Assembly (NCBI GenBank): GCA_934647235.1
Contig: CAKUFG010000001.1
Coordinates: 62,001-126,000, forward strand
Origin: an uncultured Clostridia bacterium
Lineage (GTDB): Bacteria > Bacillota > Clostridia > Christensenellales > Aristaeellaceae
Length of the DNA: 64,000 nucleotides
Direction: 5' to 3'
Under the pieces are notes generated by a model that worked only from the letters and a program-made list of their open reading frames with translations, ran no database searches and had not been told where the DNA came from. Shown here in pieces: positions 8,125 to 18,201 of the stretch; the stretch's first letter is position 1, and each line of letters begins with the position of its first letter. Made by a program: the position numbers and the translations under genes.

Positions 8125-8838
8125 TTGGAAATCACCTACCATCTCAGCCAATTCGACGGCCCGCTGGATATGCTGCTGTTCATGCTGGACAAGGCCAAGA
8201 TCGATATCCGCGATATCTTCATCTCCGAAATCACGGATCAGTACATTCAGGCCGTGCAGAGCTCCCCCGAGCTGGATATGGACGAGGCCTCGGCCTTTAT
8301 CGCCGTGGCCGCACGATTGCTGGAAATCAAAAGCTACAAGCTGCTTCCCCGGCCCCCTGCCGAGGAGGAGGAAGACCCCGAGGCGGCCTTTATCCGCCAG
8401 CTGGAGGAATACGCCGCCTTCAAGCAAATCGCCGCCGATATGCAGTCCTTTGAGCGCGCGGCGGCGCAGCTGTATCATAAGCTGCCCGAGGAATATCCCC
8501 TGCCCCCGCCGTCCTTTGAAATCACGGGCCTTACGCTGGAGGGGCTGATCAACGCCTTCGCCCGCGTGATGGCGCGCCAGGCGCAGGCCGACGACGAGCC
8601 CAAGGAGCAGCAGGTGCGCCGCATCATCCGCGACGAGCACACCGTGCCCATGTGCATGGCGCATATTCTGCGGCAGGTGCGCAAAGCGCCCGCGCGCTTT
8701 GAAACGCTGCTGAGCGCATCGCCCACGTGCGAGGAGGTTGTCACCCTGTTTCTGGCCATGCTGGAATTGCTCAAGCTGGGCAAGATCACCTTTTTTCAGG
8801 ATGGCATCTACGGCGATATTTCGGTATCCTGCGCGTAA
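8125..8838 (+). CDS. scpA: segregation and condensation protein A
   Basis: 237 aa kleisin subunit of the SMC-ScpAB condensin, which compacts and helps segregate the nucleoid. The N-terminal kleisin signature QFDGPLDMLLFMLDKAKIDI is at about residues 8-27, followed by ITDQYIQAV. An acidic linker (EEEEDP) is in the middle, and a winged-helix C-terminus binds the SMC head. The start is TTG at 8125, supported by AAGGGGG and by alignment of the N-terminus with the family. scpB follows after 21 bp, the normal arrangement. Length is slightly shorter than the B. subtilis protein (about 251 aa). Confidence 0.94.
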   Translation: MEITYHLSQFDGPLDMLLFMLDKAKIDIRDIFISEITDQYIQAVQSSPELDMDEASAFIAVAARLLEIKSYKLLPRPPAEEEEDPEAAFIRQLEEYAAFKQIAADMQSFERAAAQLYHKLPEEYPLPPPSFEITGLTLEGLINAFARVMARQAQADDEPKEQQVRRIIRDEHTVPMCMAHILRQVRKAPARFETLLSASPTCEEVVTLFLAMLELLKLGKITFFQDGIYGDISVSCA

Positions 8839-8859
8839 ACAAATCATCAGGAGCTACGC

Positions 8860-9399
8860 ATGACAGAGCTTGCAAAGATTATCGAAGCCATTTTGTTTGT
8901 ATCGGGCGAACCGGTGCAGCTGGGCGCGGTCGCCCGCGCGCTGGAGGTAACGGAGCTTGAGGTATCCGCCGCTGCGGACGAGCTGGCCAGCGATTATGAT
9001 TATAACCGCCGGGGCATCTGCCTCAAGCGCTTCGGCACGCACATTCAGCTGTCCACCCGGCCAGACTACGCGCCGCAGATTGAAAAGCTGCTGCAGCCCA
9101 TCCAGAAGCAGTCGCTTTCCCAGGCCGCGCTGGAAACGCTGGCCGTGGTGGCCTACAAGCAGCCGGTCACGCGCCTGGATATCGAGGCCGTGCGCGGGGT
9201 GAAGTGCGACTATTCCGTGCAGTCGCTGATGAACAAGGGGCTGATTGAGGAAGTAGGCCGCAAGGAAACGCTGGGCCGCCCCATCCTGTACGGCACGACG
9301 GACGCCTTTTTATCCCATTTTGGCCTGACCTCGCTGCAGGATCTGCCCCAGCCGCCCGAATCGCAGCAGGATTCCCCCGCCGAACCGCTTGTTACCTGA
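8860..9399 (+). CDS. scpB: segregation and condensation protein B
   Basis: 179 aa partner of ScpA in the SMC complex; it dimerises and contacts the ScpA linker. It consists of two winged-helix domains: the N-terminal one begins ELAKIIEAILFVSGEPV, and the second holds LETLAVVAYKQPVTRLDIEA and the conserved GRPILYGTTDAFL near the C-terminus. The ATG has a CAGGAG site. The C-terminal tail is a short Pro/Gln-rich stretch, and part of a putative terminator stem lies in its last codons. Confidence 0.95.
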   Translation: MTELAKIIEAILFVSGEPVQLGAVARALEVTELEVSAAADELASDYDYNRRGICLKRFGTHIQLSTRPDYAPQIEKLLQPIQKQSLSQAALETLAVVAYKQPVTRLDIEAVRGVKCDYSVQSLMNKGLIEEVGRKETLGRPILYGTTDAFLSHFGLTSLQDLPQPPESQQDSPAEPLVT

Positions 9400-9420
9400 G
9401 CGATACGGCGGTTTTTTATT
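9383..9420 (+). terminator. probable terminator after scpB
   Basis: AACCGC (9383-9388) can pair with GCGGTT (9408-9413), followed directly by a T-rich tract (9411-9417 and beyond). The left arm lies in the scpB coding end. The stem is short, so this is moderate evidence. Confidence 0.45.
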
Positions 9421-9528
9421 TTTTCAGGCCGCTTTGCAGGAATTTTTTGCCGCTTATAGAATATATTATATTGATATTTTTTGATTTTATTTTTGTTGGC
9501 ATTCTCAATAAAGGAGCGAAACGAGATC

Positions 9529-11484
9529 ATGAAGAAAAAGACATGGATCATCCTCGCGGCGGTTATCGTCGCAGCGCTGGCCGTCATCATCTGGCTGCTG
9601 AGCCAGAACTGCGGCCTCAAGCAGGATAAAACCGATCTGACCGCCCAGCTTGACGACGCAGCCAGGATCACCGCGCAGCTGCAGACCGATCTGAGCACCG
9701 CCAAGGCCGATATCGACGCGCTGACCAAGTCCGGCGAGGAAGCTGCCAGCCAGAACACCGCGCTGCAAAGCGAGCTGGACGCCGCCAAGGCTGCCGCCGA
9801 GGCGCTTCAAACCGATCTGAACACCGCCAAGGCCGATATCGACGCGCTGACCAAGTCCGGTCAGGAGGCCGCCAGCCAGAATACCGCCCTGCAAAGCGAG
9901 CTGGACGCCGCCAAGGCCGATATCGACGCGCTGACCAAGTCCGGCGAGGAAGCTGCCGATCTGAATACCGCGCTGCAAAGCGAGCTGGACGCCGCCAAGG
10001 CGACCGCCGAGGCGCTCCAGACCGATCTGAACACCGCCAAGGCCGATATCGACGCGCTGACCAAGTCCGGTCAGGAGGCCGCCAGCCAGAATACCGCCCT
10101 GCAAAGCGAGCTGGACGCCGCCAAGGCCGATATCGACGCGCTGACCAAGTCCGGCGAGGAAGCTGCCGATCTGAATACCGCGCTGCAAAGCGAGCTGGAC
10201 GCCGCCAAGGCGACCGCCGAGGCGCTCCAGACCGATCTGAACACCGCCAAGGCCGATATCGACGCGCTGACCAAGTCCGGCCAGGAGGCCGCCAGCCAGA
10301 ATACCGCCCTGCAAAGCGAGCTGGACGCCGCCAAGGCTGCCGCCGACGCGCTGCAAACCGATCTGGACGCTGCCAACACCGATATCGCCGCCCTGCAGGC
10401 CGAGCTTTCCCAGTCCCAGGCCAATGCCGATTCGCTGCTGAACGACCTGTCCCTGTCCGTCAGCAATGAGGGCGAATTGCAGGCCAAGGTAGCCACTCTG
10501 GAAGAAAGCATCGCTTCCCTGAAGCTTGATATCTCCCGCCTGCAGGATCAGCTGGACATAGCCAACAGCGATCTGTCCACCGCCAAGGCCGCGCACGCTG
10601 AAGCGCTGGGCAACTACAGCGAATCCTCCGCCAAGGTGGAGGAGCTGGAAACCGCCCTCGCCAACGCGCAGACCAAGCTGACCCAGGCCAAGAACGAGCT
10701 GACCGACAAGGAAGCCCAGCTGAACGATCTGAATGCCAAGATCACCGCCGAGCAGGTCGCCCGCTCCGCCGCCGAGGCGGACGCCACAGCCGAGCTGGCA
10801 AAGCTCCAGGAAGCCGCCAACAAAATCGCGGCGCTGGAAATCAGCCTGAAGGAAATCACCGCCACCAAGGACGCGCTTGCCCAGCAGGTCGAAAGCCTGT
10901 CTCAGAAGTCCGCCGATCAGGGCACGCTGATGGAAGTACAGAGCGCGCTGGACGCGGCCAACACCCAGATCACCGCGCTGAATGAGCAGGTAACAGCCCT
11001 CAATTCCCAGCTTGAAGCCGTCAAGGCCGAAAAGGAGCAGGCCCTCGCGCAGGTGCAGGAGCTGACTGACAGCAAAGCCAGCCAGCTAGAAAGCCTGACC
11101 CTTGAGCTGGAGACCGTCAAGGCCGCCGAAGCCGCCAGCCAGACGCAGATTGCCGAGCAGGCCGCCAAGCTCAATGAGCAGGCCGCGCAGATCACCGAGC
11201 AGCAGACCAAGCTCAGCGCGCAGGAAGCCGCGCTTGCCGAGCAGGCAGCCGCCGTTTCCGCGCAGCAGGCACAGATCGCCCAGCAGGAAGCCGCCCTTGC
11301 CGAGCGCGACAGCACCATCGCCTCCCAGCAGGCGCAGCTTACCGAGCTGGAGGCCAGCATCGCGCAGAACACCGCCGAATGGGGCAAGCTGCACGAGGTG
11401 TGGGATCGCTGCCTGTCCGACGACGCGGAAACCGCCGAGGCGGCGCTGGATGAGCTGCTCAAAATGATCTACCAGGAGCGCTGA
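9529..11484 (+). CDS. membrane-anchored long coiled-coil protein with internal repeats
   Basis: 651 aa. The start ATG at 9529 follows AAGGAG; an upstream TTG in frame lacks a ribosome site. The N-terminus is KKKTWIILAAVIVAALAVII, a single membrane anchor with positive-inside charge, so the rest probably lies outside the membrane. Everything after it is predicted helical heptad-type sequence rich in Ala, Asp, Leu, Gln and Lys. It includes a block (about residues 60-265) of 14-residue modules such as ADIDALTKSG, LNTALQSELDAAK and ALQTDLNTAK, arranged as a 70-residue super-repeat. The last 45 residues are non-repetitive (EWGKLHEVWDRC). No enzymatic motif. The role is unknown; a structural or division-associated filament is a guess. 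Confidence 0.85.
   Translation: MKKKTWIILAAVIVAALAVIIWLLSQNCGLKQDKTDLTAQLDDAARITAQLQTDLSTAKADIDALTKSGEEAASQNTALQSELDAAKAAAEALQTDLNTAKADIDALTKSGQEAASQNTALQSELDAAKADIDALTKSGEEAADLNTALQSELDAAKATAEALQTDLNTAKADIDALTKSGQEAASQNTALQSELDAAKADIDALTKSGEEAADLNTALQSELDAAKATAEALQTDLNTAKADIDALTKSGQEAASQNTALQSELDAAKAAADALQTDLDAANTDIAALQAELSQSQANADSLLNDLSLSVSNEGELQAKVATLEESIASLKLDISRLQDQLDIANSDLSTAKAAHAEALGNYSESSAKVEELETALANAQTKLTQAKNELTDKEAQLNDLNAKITAEQVARSAAEADATAELAKLQEAANKIAALEISLKEITATKDALAQQVESLSQKSADQGTLMEVQSALDAANTQITALNEQVTALNSQLEAVKAEKEQALAQVQELTDSKASQLESLTLELETVKAAEAASQTQIAEQAAKLNEQAAQITEQQTKLSAQEAALAEQAAAVSAQQAQIAQQEAALAERDSTIASQQAQLTELEASIAQNTAEWGKLHEVWDRCLSDDAETAEAALDELLKMIYQER
9706..10371 (+). 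repeat. 42/84/126-bp modular repeats forming a 210-bp tandem super-repeat
   Basis: The start of the sequence GCCGATATCGACGCG recurs at 9706, 9832, 9916, 10042, 10126 and 10252, with spacings 126, 84, 126, 84, 126, all multiples of 42 bp (14 residues, two heptads). The 210-bp units at 9832-10041 and 10042-10251 appear identical at the base level. A third unit starts at 10252 with only small differences before diverging. It lies wholly within the coiled-coil gene. Confidence 0.9.
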
Positions 11485-11512
11485 TCGCCCGCGTGTAAAG
11501 TATAAAAATAGA

Positions 11513-11560
11513 TCGCAGGCATTCATGGGTTCGTGTGAATGCTTGCGGTTTTCTTTTTTA
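11513..11560 (+). terminator. rho-independent terminator after the coiled-coil gene
   Basis: CGCAGGCATTCA pairs with TGAATGCTTGCG (one G-U), with an 8-nt loop, then a T-rich run. It is 28 bp after the stop. Confidence 0.8.
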
Positions 11561-11585
11561 TCGTTTGCAGCACGCATATAAACCA

Positions 11586-11637
11586 TAAAAAAGGAAGCGC
11601 CGCCTGCATTCTGACAGGCAGGCGCTCCCTTTTTGCA
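11586..11637 (-). terminator. terminator of the hslU transcript
   Basis: GCGCC-GCCTG and CAGGC-AGGCGC form a GC-rich stem with A-tract on the left and T-tract on the right, so it can work in both directions. On the minus strand it begins directly after the hslU stop codon. Confidence 0.8.
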
Positions 11638-11639
11638 AT

Positions 11640-13016
<1,377 letters not shown>

Positions 13017-13029
13017 TGCGCGCCCCCCC

Positions 13030-13563
13030 TTATACTTCTTCCACAATGATATGGTCGTTGGTAAACACGCAGATAGAGGCCGCCACATGCAGCGCCTTTT
13101 CGGCGATTTCAGCGGCGGAAAGCTCGGTATTCTCCACCAGCGCGCGCGCCGCAGCCAGGGCGTAATTGCCGCCCGAGCCGATGGCGCAGATGCCGTCGTC
13201 CGGGTCGATCACCTCGCCCGTGCCGGAGATGATCAGCATGCTGTCCTTATTGGCCACGATCATCATGGCCTGCAGCTGACGCATGGCCTTATCGCCGCGC
13301 CAATCCTGCGCCAGCGATACCGCCGCGCGCTCCAGATTGCCGTTATACTGGGTCAGCCGCTCCTCAAAGCGTTCGCACAGGGAGAAGGCGTCGGCCACGG
13401 AACCGGCAAAGCCCGTCACCACCTGATCGTTATAAATGCGGCGCACCTTTTTGGCGCTGTTCTTAAAAATGGTGTTTTCACCCATCGTCACCTGGCCATC
13501 GCCCGCGATGGCAATTCTGCCATTGCGCTTCACGGCGCAGATTGTCGTACCCATCATAGCCAT
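13030..13563 (-). CDS. hslV: HslV (ClpQ) peptidase subunit of the HslUV protease
   Basis: 177 aa N-terminal-nucleophile peptidase forming the proteolytic chamber of HslUV. The protein begins MAMMGTTICAV; the TT pair marks the mature N-terminal Thr nucleophile, so a five-residue propeptide (MAMMG) is likely to be removed. Other signatures are IAGDGQVTMG, the KKVRRIYND segment and AIGSGGNYALAAARAL. The ATG at 13563 is preceded by AAAGGAAG. An 81-bp gap separates it from trmFO and holds a TATAAT-like box, so an internal promoter is possible. In Bacillus a xerC-like gene (codV) sits between trmFO and hslV; it is absent here. Confidence 0.96.
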   Translation of the reverse strand: MAMMGTTICAVKRNGRIAIAGDGQVTMGENTIFKNSAKKVRRIYNDQVVTGFAGSVADAFSLCERFEERLTQYNGNLERAAVSLAQDWRGDKAMRQLQAMMIVANKDSMLIISGTGEVIDPDDGICAIGSGGNYALAAARALVENTELSAAEIAEKALHVAASICVFTNDHIIVEEV

Positions 13564-13644
13564 AGCTTACAGCTTCCTTTCGTTTGGTTTCCAGGGATAT
13601 TATAACCCTACTGTATAAACGCAATATGAACAAGGGATATTGGC

Positions 13645-14943
13645 TCAATTGTCGATTTTCGCGCTCAGATCCCGCACAATCTCCAGCGCGCGCTGGCTGA
13701 TCCTCTCATAGCGCATGGCCTTGTTGCGGATGCGCTCGCCCAGAGGATCGATAATGCCGAAGGTCACGTTCATTGGCTGGAAATCGTGATTGGGCGCGGC
13801 GATATAGTGCGACAGCGCGCCGATGGCCGTGCTGGTGGGGAAGTCAACGGCTTCCTCCCCGCGCAGGCGGCGTGCCAGCGAAATGCCGGCCAGCAGGCCG
13901 CTGGACGCGCTTTCCACATAGCCCTCCACGCCCGTCATCTGCCCGGCAAAGTACAGCCCCGGCCGGGAGATCATCTGATAGGTGCTGTCCAGCAGCCCTG
14001 GGCTGTGCAGGAAGGTGTTGCGGTGCATCACGCCATAGCGGGCAAACTCGGCGTTCTCCAGGCCGGGAATCATGCCGAAAACGCGCTTTTGCTCGCCGAA
14101 TTTCAGGCGGGTCTGGAACCCCACCAGGTTGTACATCGTGCCCGCCGCGTCATCCTGGCGCAGCTGCACGATGGCATAGGCCTCCTTGCCCGTGCGCGGA
14201 TCAATCAGCCCAACGGGCTTCATCGGCCCAAAGGCCAGCACCATGTGCCCGCGGCGCGCCATGCTTTCCACCGGCATGCAGCCCTCAAAGACCATGTTCT
14301 CTTCAAAGCCATGGATGGGCGCGGTTTCAGCGCTCAGAAGCGCCTCCACAAAGGCGTCGTACTGCTCACGGTTCATGGGGCAGTTCAGATAATCATCCCC
14401 GCGATCATAGCGCGAGGCGCGGAACACCTGCTCCATATCCAGCGATTCCGCCATCACGATGGGCGCGGCCGCATCATAAAAATGCAGCGTGCTCATGCCG
14501 GGCAGATGGGCGATGGTATCGGCCATCGCGTCGCTGGTCAGGGGGCCGGTTGCCACAATGACCGGGCCGTCGGGGATTTCGCTGATCTCGCGTTCTTCCA
14601 CCGTGACGTTTGGATGCTTGCGCAGCGTATCGGTAATCATGCCCGAAAAGCGCTCCCGATCCACCGCCAAAGCCCCTCCGGCGGGCACGCGGGCAGCATC
14701 CGCCGCGCGCATCACCAGCGAGTCCAGCGCGCGCATTTCCTCCTTGAGCAGGCCCACGGCGTTCTGGATACGATCCGATCGCAGGGAATTGCTGCACACC
14801 AGCTCTGCAAACAGCGGGCTTTTATGCGCGGGGCTCATCTTCTGCGGCTTCATTTCATACAGCGTTACCGCCACGCCGCGCTTGGCCAGCTGCCAGGCCG
14901 CCTCGCTGCCAGCCAGGCCCGCGCCTATGACTGTCGCCCTCAT
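13645..14943 (-). CDS. trmFO: TrmFO, methylenetetrahydrofolate-tRNA-(uracil-5-)-methyltransferase
   Basis: 432 aa FAD- and folate-dependent enzyme that makes ribothymidine 54 in the T-loop of tRNAs. The FAD-binding N-terminus is TVIGAGLAGSEAAWQLA (residues 4-20). Further conserved stretches are EMKPQKMSPAHKS, AELVCSNSLRSD (with a conserved Cys) and FAGQMTGVEGYVESA near the C-terminus. The start ATG overlaps the topA stop in an ATGA, which shows translational coupling and rules out the longer upstream-extended frame. Length matches the family (about 435 aa). Confidence 0.97.
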   Translation of the reverse strand: MRATVIGAGLAGSEAAWQLAKRGVAVTLYEMKPQKMSPAHKSPLFAELVCSNSLRSDRIQNAVGLLKEEMRALDSLVMRAADAARVPAGGALAVDRERFSGMITDTLRKHPNVTVEEREISEIPDGPVIVATGPLTSDAMADTIAHLPGMSTLHFYDAAAPIVMAESLDMEQVFRASRYDRGDDYLNCPMNREQYDAFVEALLSAETAPIHGFEENMVFEGCMPVESMARRGHMVLAFGPMKPVGLIDPRTGKEAYAIVQLRQDDAAGTMYNLVGFQTRLKFGEQKRVFGMIPGLENAEFARYGVMHRNTFLHSPGLLDSTYQMISRPGLYFAGQMTGVEGYVESASSGLLAGISLARRLRGEEAVDFPTSTAIGALSHYIAAPNHDFQPMNVTFGIIDPLGERIRNKAMRYERISQRALEIVRDLSAKIDN

Positions 14944-17054
14944 TCTTCCGTATCCTCCTGCCTGGCCTCCACGCGATGGCGGCAAGCCTCGTTGGCGCAC
15001 AGATAGCAGGTTTCGCCCTTGCGGCTGCGCTTGAGGATCATATAGCTGCCGCACTTGGGGCAGCGCTCGTCCACGGGCATCTCCCAGGATACGAAATCGC
15101 ATTCCGGATAATGCTCGCAGCCATAGAATTTGCGGTTCTTGCGGCTGGTCTTTTCCAGCAGGCGGCCGCCGCACTTGGGGCACTTGGCGTCAATATAATT
15201 AAGCACCGGCTTGGTGTTGCGGCAATCGGGGAAATTGGGGCAGGCCAGGAACTTGCCGTAGCGGCCCACGCGATAGACCATGTTGGCGCCGCACTTATCG
15301 CAGATTTCATCGCTGGGCTCGTCGCGCAGCTCCACCTTTTCGATGGCCTGCTCGGCCTCCTCCAGCATCTTTTCAAAGGGCGGATAAAACTCGCGCAGCA
15401 TCTGCTTCCATTCCAGCTTGCCGGCTTCCACGCTGTCCAGCTTTTCTTCCATCTGCGCGGTAAACTCCAGATCCACAATGGGCGCGAAATACTGGGTCAT
15501 CACGCTGTTGACCATGCGGCCCAGCTCGGTCGGGAACAGGCGCTTGCTCTCGCGGGTAACATAGCCGCGGGCAATGATGGTGGTGATGGTGGGCGCGTAG
15601 GTAGAGGGGCGGCCGATGCCCTTTTCATCCATCATGCGCACCAGCGAAGCTTCGGTAAAGCGGGCGGGGGGCTGGGTGAAGTGCTGCTCGCTGTCCACGC
15701 TCTGGATGATCACCGGATCCCCTTCCTTCATCTGGGGAATGACGGTTTCGGCGGCCTCGCCCGCATCGTCCACGCTCTCCTCATAAATGGCGCTGAAGCC
15801 CGAAAAACGCTTATGCTCGCCATAGAAGCGCAGGCCCACGCCGTCGCCGTTGATATCCATGCTTAGGGTATCGTACACCGCCGGGTTCATCTGGCTGGAT
15901 ACAAAGCGGGAATAGATCAGCCGGTACAGCTGGAATTGCTCCTTGGTCAGGGACTGCTTGATGGAATCGGGCGTGCGGTTCACATCCGTGGGGCGGATGG
16001 CCTCGTGAGCGTTCTGCGCGTTGCTGCGTCCCTTATAGATGATGGGCTCGTCAGGCAGATATTCCTGGCCGTACTGGGCGGCGATGTAGCCGCGCACGGC
16101 GGTCAGCGCCTCCTGGCTGACGGTGACGGAGTCGGTACGGATATAGGTGACAAGGCCCTGCATGCCCTCTTTTTCCAGCTCGATGCCCTCGTAGAGCTGC
16201 TGCACCACCTGCATGGTTTTCTGGGTAGTAAAGTTCAGCTTGCGGCCCGCCTCCTGCTGCAGGCTGGAGGTGGTAAAGGGCGGGGCGGCCTGCTTGCGCT
16301 TTTCGCCGTTCTTCACGCTGTATACGGCAAAGTGCGCCTTCTCCACGCGCTCGCGCGCGGCGATCACCTCGGCCTCGTTGGACAGGGCGGCCTTTTTGCC
16401 GTCCAGCGTTACCAGGCGCGCCTTGAAGGTGGTCTTGCGGCCGCGGGCGTTGGGCAGCAGCGCGTGCGCCGTTACATCCCAGTATTCCTCGGGAATAAAG
16501 GCCTCGATATCCTGCTCGCGCTCCACCAGCATGCGCAGGGCGACGCTCTGCACGCGGCCGGCGGAAAGGCCCTTTTTGATCTTGGCCCACAGCAGGGGGC
16601 TGAGCTTGTAGCCCACCAGACGGTCCAGTGCGCGGCGCGCCTGCTGCGCGTCCACCAGGCCCATCTCGATGGTGCGCGGGGATTTGAGCGCGTCGGTAAT
16701 GGCCTTTTGGGTAATCTCATGGAACTCAATGCGGTTAGGCTGGTTTACGTCCATGCCCAGCGCGTAGGCCAGATGCCAGGAAATCGCTTCGCCCTCCCGG
16801 TCCGGGTCGGTTGCGAGGTAGATTTCCTGCGCGCTCTTGGCTTCCTTGCGGATCTTGGTCAATATCTTGCCGCGCCCATGGATGGTGATATATTTGAGCG
16901 CAAAATCGTTATCCACATCCACGCCCAGCTGCGACTTGGGAAAATCGCGCACATGTCCCTGCGATGCCTCCACCTTATAATCCTTGCCCAGGAAGCGCGC
17001 GATGGTGCGCGCCTTGGCGGGAGACTCGACGATTACAAGCTTTGATGCTGCCAC
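14940..17054 (-). CDS. topA: DNA topoisomerase I
   Basis: 704 aa type IA topoisomerase that relaxes negative supercoils. The start is GTG at 17054, with GGAGGG 8 bp upstream. The Toprim domain begins KLVIVESPAKARTI and contains TDPDREGEAI. The catalytic Tyr is in TYIRTDSVTVS (about residue 310). Three C-terminal C4 zinc motifs are visible: CDKCGANMVY...CPNFPDC, CPKCGGRLLE...CEHYPEC and CPKCGSYMIL...CANEAC. Its stop overlaps the trmFO start. Length is close to B. subtilis TopA (691 aa). Confidence 0.97.
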   Translation of the reverse strand: MAASKLVIVESPAKARTIARFLGKDYKVEASQGHVRDFPKSQLGVDVDNDFALKYITIHGRGKILTKIRKEAKSAQEIYLATDPDREGEAISWHLAYALGMDVNQPNRIEFHEITQKAITDALKSPRTIEMGLVDAQQARRALDRLVGYKLSPLLWAKIKKGLSAGRVQSVALRMLVEREQDIEAFIPEEYWDVTAHALLPNARGRKTTFKARLVTLDGKKAALSNEAEVIAARERVEKAHFAVYSVKNGEKRKQAAPPFTTSSLQQEAGRKLNFTTQKTMQVVQQLYEGIELEKEGMQGLVTYIRTDSVTVSQEALTAVRGYIAAQYGQEYLPDEPIIYKGRSNAQNAHEAIRPTDVNRTPDSIKQSLTKEQFQLYRLIYSRFVSSQMNPAVYDTLSMDINGDGVGLRFYGEHKRFSGFSAIYEESVDDAGEAAETVIPQMKEGDPVIIQSVDSEQHFTQPPARFTEASLVRMMDEKGIGRPSTYAPTITTIIARGYVTRESKRLFPTELGRMVNSVMTQYFAPIVDLEFTAQMEEKLDSVEAGKLEWKQMLREFYPPFEKMLEEAEQAIEKVELRDEPSDEICDKCGANMVYRVGRYGKFLACPNFPDCRNTKPVLNYIDAKCPKCGGRLLEKTSRKNRKFYGCEHYPECDFVSWEMPVDERCPKCGSYMILKRSRKGETCYLCANEACRHRVEARQEDTEE

Positions 17055-17093
17055 TGTATTTACCCTCCGAATTACTTCGTTTATTGCTTATTT

Positions 17094-18197
17094 TCAGCGC
17101 TTGAGCGCATAGGCGCGCCCCGCGCGGGCTTCGATCAGACCATCCAGTTCCATCATGGTCAGTTCGCCGCTGAGCTGGTCGGGCGTAAGGCCCGTCTTTT
17201 CCGCCAGCTCCTCAAAGCGCATCTCCTCGCGCTCAAGCAAGGCAAAGATGCGTTTTTGCGGCTCGGTCAGATTGTCCTGCGCGGGAGCGTGAGCAGGCTC
17301 GCTCTTGGCAGGAACAGCCGTCTGCGTCCAGCGCATATCATCCAAGATGTCCTGCGCGCAGGTGCAAAGATTGGCTCCGTCGCGCAATAACCTCAGCGGC
17401 GCGATGCTGCCCGGCACATCCACCATGCCCGGCAGGGCGAATACCTCGCGTCCCTGCTCGGCAGCGCAGCCAGCGGTAATCATGGTGCCGCTGTGCGCGT
17501 TACCCTCAATCAGCAGCAGCGCCGCGCTCATCCCGCTGATAATGCGGTTGCGGATGGGAAAATGATGCGCCAGCGGCTCGGTCCCCAGCGCAAACTCGCT
17601 GATAATCGCGCCGCCATGCTCGACAATGGTCTGCGCCAGGCGGGTGTTTTCCTCGGGATACACGCGGTCGATACCGTTGCCCAGCACCGCCACCGTGCGT
17701 CCGCCGCCCGCTAACGCGCCTTCATGCGCCGCGGTATCAATGCCGCGCGCCAGGCCGCTGACCACCGTAACGCCTGCCGCAGCCAGATCGCGCGCAATGG
17801 AAAACGCCTGTGAGCGGCCGTAGCGCGTATCGCGCCGCGAGCCGACAATGGCCACGCTGAAGCGATCCTCCGCGGGCGTGCCGCGGATAAACAGCGCGTG
17901 CGGCGGATCGTTGATTTCGCCAAGCAGGGCCGGATATCCTGCCCGCCCGCAAAAAATGATTTCCGCGCCGCAGCGGTGCAGGCGGTCGGTCAGCGCGTCC
18001 ATCCCCGCCGTTTTCATCTGCTGCAATTCGGCGTAAGCCTTATCTCCCGCCATCATCTGCACGGTGGGGCCCATCTGCTCAAAGATGCTCTCCGCGCAGC
18101 CAAAGTAGGTCAGCAGCGCCTCGCGCGTGCGCCAGCTGAGCGACGGCGCGCTTTGCAGCCACAGCCTGCACTGTTCTTCCCGTGTGTAGGTTTGCAT
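17094..18197 (-). CDS. dprA: DNA-processing protein DprA
   Basis: 367 aa. DprA loads RecA on incoming single-stranded DNA during natural transformation. The N-terminal helical SAM-like region (about residues 1-80) is followed by the Rossmann-like core: VAIVGSRRDTRYGRSQ, VVSGLARGIDTAAHEGAL, AVLGNGIDRVYPEEN, FPIRNRIISGMS, HSGTMITA and VFALPG. A C-terminal winged helix (about residues 300-367) starts around LTEPQKRIFALLEREEM. It begins 4 bp after comM. With comM this suggests at least a relic of DNA uptake and integration, but no comEA/EC genes are in view. Confidence 0.95.
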   Translation of the reverse strand: MQTYTREEQCRLWLQSAPSLSWRTREALLTYFGCAESIFEQMGPTVQMMAGDKAYAELQQMKTAGMDALTDRLHRCGAEIIFCGRAGYPALLGEINDPPHALFIRGTPAEDRFSVAIVGSRRDTRYGRSQAFSIARDLAAAGVTVVSGLARGIDTAAHEGALAGGGRTVAVLGNGIDRVYPEENTRLAQTIVEHGGAIISEFALGTEPLAHHFPIRNRIISGMSAALLLIEGNAHSGTMITAGCAAEQGREVFALPGMVDVPGSIAPLRLLRDGANLCTCAQDILDDMRWTQTAVPAKSEPAHAPAQDNLTEPQKRIFALLEREEMRFEELAEKTGLTPDQLSGELTMMELDGLIEARAGRAYALKR

Positions 18198-18201
18198 CCT
18201 G

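Noticed and set aside
9706..10371. regular repeats that might suggest a CRISPR array
   Set aside because: Spacings are 84 and 126 bp with conserved sequence throughout, no unique spacers, and all lie in frame inside a coiled-coil gene. No cas genes are present.
14944..15183. N-terminal extension of TrmFO
   Set aside because: The longer frame runs inside topA in another frame. The family N-terminus starts at the ATG overlapping the topA stop.
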